From assembly GCA_022447665.1 (NCBI GenBank), contig JAKVAQ010000003.1, positions 1-64,000 on the forward strand: a DNA stretch of 64,000 nt, written 5' to 3'. Numbering within the stretch: position 1 is the first letter of the stretch; each line of letters starts with the position of its first letter. Made by a program: the position numbers and the translations under genes. Positions 59,991 to 64,000 of the stretch are shown here, piece by piece. The notes beneath the pieces are model-generated. The model was not told the origin of the DNA and made no database searches. It saw nothing but the letters and a program-made list of their open reading frames with translations. This DNA comes from Crocinitomicaceae bacterium. GTDB lineage: Bacteria; Bacteroidota; Bacteroidia; Flavobacteriales_D; Crocinitomicaceae.

Positions 59991-61140
59991 TGTATTCTTG
60001 TAATTTGTGAATAATTCCCGTTCTTCTTTCAGAAACAAATAAATCTCCGACCAACATTAATATTCCTATAATTAAAAACCACTGAAACTGATCTTCATAT
60101 TCTGTGTAAGTCTTCGTTTCGATTTCTTTCGCTTCAATTGATTTAATGTCTTCTAAAATACCCTCGAGGTTTACAAAAGTACCTTCAGCTCTGGTGTAAG
60201 ATCCCCCTCCTTTGTTCGCAACAGCAATTAACATATCTTCATTTAATTTTGTGTACACTGTCTCTCCGAAGGCATCTTTTTTAAGGCCTTGCATTTTACC
60301 TTTAACAATATCTGGTATAGGTGTTTCTTTGGTTGTTGCTAAACCTATGGTGCTGACAATTACATTGTTTTCCCTAGCTCTTTCAGCGGCAATCTCGGCA
60401 CCGCCCTCATGATCTTCTCCATCAGACATAACGATAATGGCTTTATTCACCCCATTTTCCATATCAAACGATGTCATTGCTTTATCAATAGCAACACCAA
60501 TGGCAGTTCCTTGGTTCGTCATCATTTCAGGCGACACAGAATTCAAGAATATTTTGGCAGAACCATAGTCATTCGTTAAAGGAACCTGAATAAAAGCATC
60601 ACCAGCGAATACAATGAGACCTACGCGATCATTATGCATGTTTGAAAAGAACTGATCAATTGCCATTTTAGCTACATCTAGCCTACTCCTTTTGCGATCT
60701 AGATCAAGAGCTCTCATAGAGTTTGAAATGTCCAAACAAACCATAACTTCAATTCCTTCGGCAACAGCTTTTGCAGTTCCTTTTCCATATTGAGGATTTG
60801 CTAACCCAAGAATAAAAAAGACTATCGCATTTCTAAAAAGGAAATACTTTAAGAAAGTCTTGAAAGAAGAAATTGGAATGGTTAAATAGGTTAATAAACG
60901 GCTTGAAGCTAAGGTGCTTGTTTTTCTATTTCTCCAACGGTATAGCAATAGAAAAGCCATTGCAAACAGCGGAACAATCCATAAAAAGAAAAGGTAAATT
61001 GGCTCTTCAAAACGAAAAGCATCTACGTTATTCTCCAAATAATAAACAGACGAAAAGTATACACCCCAGAACAGCAATTCCCATCCTGCAATAGCCAGAA
61101 GGATGAGCTTCATTTTATATGTATAATTCCGCTGTTCCAT
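59983..61140 (-). CDS. batB: BatB: membrane-anchored VWA protein
   Basis: 385 residues. Two N-terminal transmembrane segments, a von Willebrand A domain (about 110-310) with the MIDAS motif DISNSMRALD, the Thr/Asp sites (NQGTAIG and VMSDGEDHEGG), and a C-terminal transmembrane segment. BatA and BatB form heteromers in other bacteria. The ATG at 61140 follows the batA stop directly. Confidence 0.9.
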   Translation of the reverse strand: MEQRNYTYKMKLILLAIAGWELLFWGVYFSSVYYLENNVDAFRFEEPIYLFFLWIVPLFAMAFLLLYRWRNRKTSTLASSRLLTYLTIPISSFKTFLKYFLFRNAIVFFILGLANPQYGKGTAKAVAEGIEVMVCLDISNSMRALDLDRKRSRLDVAKMAIDQFFSNMHNDRVGLIVFAGDAFIQVPLTNDYGSAKIFLNSVSPEMMTNQGTAIGVAIDKAMTSFDMENGVNKAIIVMSDGEDHEGGAEIAAERARENNVIVSTIGLATTKETPIPDIVKGKMQGLKKDAFGETVYTKLNEDMLIAVANKGGGSYTRAEGTFVNLEGILEDIKSIEAKEIETKTYTEYEDQFQWFLIIGILMLVGDLFVSERRTGIIHKLQEYNG

Positions 61141-62172
61141 TTAAACAACGCTTTTTAATAGTGTATAATTCAAAGTTCTGTTCAATAAAATCAACACAAG
61201 TCCCCAAAACAACAACCCATAGTAATGCTCCGGAGGGTTCATTCTGTATTCAAGTACTTTAACTTTCGATTTTTCTAACAAATCTATCTCATCGTAGATG
61301 GCGCGTAATCGTTCCTCATCTGTTGCTCTAAAATATTTACCCCCAGTGGTGTTGGCAATTTTTGTAAGTAACTCTTCATCAATTTCTACAGGACGTTTAT
61401 CATAAATCACCTCTCCAAAAAAACTAGAAATTGGAACTTCTGCCATACCCTTCGTTCCAACACCAATAGTATAAACACATACGCCATATTGTTTTGCTAC
61501 TCTGGCCGCGTCCATTGGATCGATATCGCCTGAATTATTCATTCCATCGGTAAGCAGAATAACAACTTTACTTTTAGCATCACTTTCAATGAGTCGATTA
61601 ACAGATACAGCCAAACCCGTCCCAATTGCAGTTCCCGGCGTAACCATTCCGGTTTCAATATCTTCAAATAAATCAATTAGCAATTCATGATCATTGGTCA
61701 GAGGAACCTGGGTAAACGCCTCCCCTTCATAAACTACAAGCCCTATTCTATCACTCGGTCGTTCTTCAATAAATTCGATACCTACTTTTTTGGCCGATTC
61801 CAAACGGTCGGGTTTAAAGTCTCTTGCCAACATAGAACTTGAAACATCCATTGCAATTACAATATCAATTCCTTCTATATTTTTCTTTTTGTAGTCTTCT
61901 ATATCTTTAGGTAAATAAGGTCTAGCCAAGGCCAGAATCACAAAGGTCAAACCAGCTAAAAGCAACAGCCAATTTGTGTAGCGAATGATTTGTAGACCAG
62001 AGAAATAACTTTTGTTGAATGCTTTTGTATTTGAAAGATTTACAAATCGCATCCCTTTTCGATCGCTATATACTAACCAAAAACCTAGGGCCGGTATAAG
62101 CAATAGCAACCATAGCGCCAACTTAAAGGTGTACTCATACTCAAACACTGCTATGTTCATGATTTCGCTCAC
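61141..62172 (-). CDS. batA: BatA: membrane-anchored VWA protein
   Basis: Up to 343 residues. Two N-terminal transmembrane helices (about 15-80), VWA domain (about 95-300) with MIDAS motif DVSSSMLARDF, TPGTAIG and LLTDGMNNSGD, and a C-terminal transmembrane helix. Strong pattern match to BatA. The GTG start at 62172 forms a GTGA overlap with the previous stop, the same coupling as at 63095; ATG 62160 is an alternative start. Confidence 0.9.
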   Translation of the reverse strand: MSEIMNIAVFEYEYTFKLALWLLLLIPALGFWLVYSDRKGMRFVNLSNTKAFNKSYFSGLQIIRYTNWLLLLAGLTFVILALARPYLPKDIEDYKKKNIEGIDIVIAMDVSSSMLARDFKPDRLESAKKVGIEFIEERPSDRIGLVVYEGEAFTQVPLTNDHELLIDLFEDIETGMVTPGTAIGTGLAVSVNRLIESDAKSKVVILLTDGMNNSGDIDPMDAARVAKQYGVCVYTIGVGTKGMAEVPISSFFGEVIYDKRPVEIDEELLTKIANTTGGKYFRATDEERLRAIYDEIDLLEKSKVKVLEYRMNPPEHYYGLLFWGLVLILLNRTLNYTLLKSVV

Positions 62173-63095
62173 TCTTCCTTCATTGTTCGTTTCACAAAAT
62201 CAATGGACTTATTCAATGCTGTTTCTCCATCTTCTTCTCTCGGCTTAACCTTCGCAAATTTCACCATGTCCGCCTGATTCAAGATGCTTTGCAAATACGC
62301 CTTATCTTCCTCAGATATATCCGCATGCATTAGATTCTGAATGATTTCTCGCGTGGTTTGCTCCATAGCATATATGGAGAACCTATCTTCTAGATATTTC
62401 CTTACAGTATCTGTTAACTCCGAATAATACTGCTTCTTATTCTCTGCTTGCCAAGCCTTAGTTTTTAGCAATCTGTTCAATGCAGCGAGGGCTGGAACGT
62501 GAGCCGGTATTTTAGGTGCTGCCACTACTGGAGACTCATCAGATTTATGAGATTTAATCCACTTACGAACACCCCAGTAAATGATAGGGATTAATAACAG
62601 TAAAAACCAAACCCCATATTCTCTTCCAAAGTCAGACAACTTTTCTTCAAAGCTGTATTCCACTTTATACGGATTATGGATATCATAGATTCCTTTGGAA
62701 GTGTCCACCTCTACTGTTTCTACAAGCAAATAAGTTGGTTTTGTAGTGTAAGTAGAATCATTCAATTCGATTTCTAATGGAGGGATTTCATAACGGCCTT
62801 TCTCAAACGAAGTCAGAAATAACTTCTGTTCTCGTAGGTAAGTGCTTTTATTGGAATCTATTAAGGTTTCATAGTCAATAGTTTGATCTACGATCTCAAT
62901 ATCATCAGTTAAATTATCGGAAAACTGAGGCCAAGCTATCACAGCATTCCCTTCAGGATCGTCGTACGTCAAACTAAAAACAAAGGTGGTTTGCTCTCCT
63001 ATTCTAATTTCAGATTGGAGCAACTGAGACTTTAACTCCTGAGCAAAAATCGCCGAAGTAAGCAATAAAAACGCTATGCTTATTCCCTTAATCAC
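62169..63095 (-). CDS. DUF4381-like protein of the bat operon
   Basis: 308 residues: signal peptide (MIKGISIAFLLLTSAIFA), a periplasmic beta domain (about 20-155) like those of BatD, one transmembrane helix (about 165-185) and a cytoplasmic helical domain (about 205-305) with LKTKAWQAENKKQYYSELTDTVRKYLEDRFSIYAMEQTTREI, the DUF4381 pattern. Translation starts at GTG 63095, overlapping the DUF58 stop (GTGA). It links DUF58 and the VWA genes in the operon, as in other bat loci. Confidence 0.85.
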   Translation of the reverse strand: MIKGISIAFLLLTSAIFAQELKSQLLQSEIRIGEQTTFVFSLTYDDPEGNAVIAWPQFSDNLTDDIEIVDQTIDYETLIDSNKSTYLREQKLFLTSFEKGRYEIPPLEIELNDSTYTTKPTYLLVETVEVDTSKGIYDIHNPYKVEYSFEEKLSDFGREYGVWFLLLLIPIIYWGVRKWIKSHKSDESPVVAAPKIPAHVPALAALNRLLKTKAWQAENKKQYYSELTDTVRKYLEDRFSIYAMEQTTREIIQNLMHADISEEDKAYLQSILNQADMVKFAKVKPREEDGETALNKSIDFVKRTMKEE

Positions 63096-63958
63096 CCTCT
63101 TCGTTTAAACAAGTTTTTTAGTGGCTTGATATAGTCTTCATTTGTATACAACTCAACTGAATCGACTTTACTCCGCTTAAAGATTTCAGCAATTTTTTCA
63201 TCATGAGCTTTGGCTACTTCTTTGTAACGGTGACGCCATTTTTTCGAAGAAGTATTTACCCATGTCGTTTCACCAGATTCAAGGTTTCTCCATTTTACTA
63301 AGCCAAGATTTGGAAGATTTTCCTCTGCAGCGTCTTTCGTTTTTATCGCAATTAGATCATGTTTTCTACTTGCTATTTTAACCGCCTTCTCAATGTTCTC
63401 ATCTTGAAAGTCACTTAGCACAAAAGCGATAGAACGCTTATTTACCATTTTGGTGAAATAGCTCAAAGCCTCTGAGATATTTGTTTTAGTTCCTTTTGGT
63501 TTTAGGGAAATCAGTTCTCGTATAATCCTGAGGATATGTGTTTTACCTTTTTTTGGTGGAATAAACTTTTCAATTTGATCAGAGAACATAAGTAGCCCTA
63601 TTCGATCATTATTACTCACCGCCGAGAAGGCAAGAACAGCGCATAATTCAGTAATAAGTTCTCTTTTCAGTTGATCATTCGTACCAAACATTTCAGAAGC
63701 AGAAACATCAACAAGCAGCATCACTGTTAATTCACGTTCTTCTTCAAAAACCTTTACATGGGTTTCGTTTAAACGCGCAGTTACATTCCAATCAATGGTT
63801 CTAATATCATCGCCAACAGCATAATCACGAACTTCACTAAAGGCCATTCCTCTCCCCTTGAATGCCGAATGGTATTCACCTGAAAAAATTTGAGAAGAAA
63901 GTCCTTTTGACTTAATCTCAATCTTCTTTACTTTTTTTATGAGTTCGCTGGTCTCCAT
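63092..63958 (-). CDS. DUF58 domain protein
   Basis: 288 residues, cytoplasmic. The DUF58 signature SAFKGRGMAFSEVRDYAVGDDIRTIDWNVTARLNETHVKVFEEERELTVMLLVDVSAS is present, with a VWA-like DVSAS motif. DUF58 proteins accompany MoxR AAA ATPases and the Bat proteins; moxR would be the next gene upstream but lies beyond base 64000. The ATG at 63958 is clear. Confidence 0.93.
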   Translation of the reverse strand: METSELIKKVKKIEIKSKGLSSQIFSGEYHSAFKGRGMAFSEVRDYAVGDDIRTIDWNVTARLNETHVKVFEEERELTVMLLVDVSASEMFGTNDQLKRELITELCAVLAFSAVSNNDRIGLLMFSDQIEKFIPPKKGKTHILRIIRELISLKPKGTKTNISEALSYFTKMVNKRSIAFVLSDFQDENIEKAVKIASRKHDLIAIKTKDAAEENLPNLGLVKWRNLESGETTWVNTSSKKWRHRYKEVAKAHDEKIAEIFKRSKVDSVELYTNEDYIKPLKNLFKRRG

Positions 63959-64000
63959 TAATCCTCAGTAGGGAAAGATTTAATGTGTTTATTACTATGG

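Noticed and set aside
1-64000. tRNA, rRNA, CRISPR arrays, integrases or transposases
   Set aside because: Reading all intergenic regions and gene products gave no cloverleaf, no regularly spaced repeats and no recombinase or transposase motif.

Overview
The window reads as chromosomal DNA of a Bacteroidota species, most likely a marine-type member of the Flavobacteriales. The evidence is consistent throughout: four secreted proteins end in type IX secretion (T9SS) sorting domains (YPNP/FPNP-type motif, then a short beta-rich tail ending in basic or hydrophobic residues); PorD and a PorE-like OmpA protein are present; RNA polymerase omega is the Bacteroidota type; there is a complete Bat aerotolerance operon and a SusC-type TonB receptor; and many genes are preceded by the Bacteroidota promoter pair TTTG / TAnnTTTG. 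DNA is AT-rich and coding density is very high. I saw no rRNA, tRNA, CRISPR array, prophage or intact insertion sequence, and no gene-free stretch above 300 bases.

Layout. 1-4.0 kb: 3' part of a PorE-like gene, a DEDDh exonuclease, a fumarylacetoacetase-family enzyme and a small acidic lipoprotein. 4.0-9.7 kb: Tat-exported gluconate-dehydrogenase-subunit-3-like protein with a GMC oxidoreductase, then a GT4 glycosyltransferase, a GNAT acetyltransferase and a GT-C-like membrane protein. 9.7-17.1 kb (minus): LuxR-type response regulator, small outer-membrane protein, TonB receptor, zinc-ribbon-like membrane protein, holA, der, era. 17.3-21.7 kb (plus): glycine-rich T9SS cargo, candidate small RNA, nitroreductase, beta-barrel protein, Gre-like factor, cold-shock protein. 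21.8-26.2 kb (minus): conserved unknown, outer-membrane protein, tex. 26.3-30.8 kb (plus): outer-membrane protein, exported caspase-like protease, CoA-transferase. 30.9-39.5 kb (minus): dgkA, DUF4184, Coq4-like protein, DUF4173 protein, winged-helix regulator and its membrane partner, T9SS hydrolase, MscS channel, T9SS protein. 39.7-44 kb: L,D-transpeptidase, CPBP protease, menE, thioredoxin, serine palmitoyltransferase. 44.0-50.7 kb (plus): bamD-rpoZ-coaBC-porD-recN, a Thr-rich DUF4476 protein, DUF423. 50.7-56.7 kb: TrmH-like methyltransferase, HD hydrolase, a small unknown protein and a 1364-residue T9SS metalloprotease. 56.8-64 kb (minus): DUF58, DUF4381-like, batA, batB, batC, batD, batE.

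Much of the window serves the cell envelope: T9SS components (PorD, PorE-like) and their cargos, outer-membrane assembly (BamD), sphingolipid synthesis (Spt), peptidoglycan and turgor (L,D-transpeptidase, MscS) and the Bat membrane complex. Housekeeping functions (HolA, Der, Era, CoaBC, RecN, RpoZ, Tex) are interspersed.

The points I find least expected are: a near-identical pair of palindromic operators overlapping promoters in an operon that encodes a winged-helix regulator; a Coq4-like protein with an intact metal motif in a lineage that uses menaquinone; an exported caspase-like protease; a self-contained transcription unit of about 80 nt that looks like a small RNA; promoters so close to start codons that the mRNAs should be leaderless; and three different repeat-like elements within 4.6 kb (30.8-35.4 kb).
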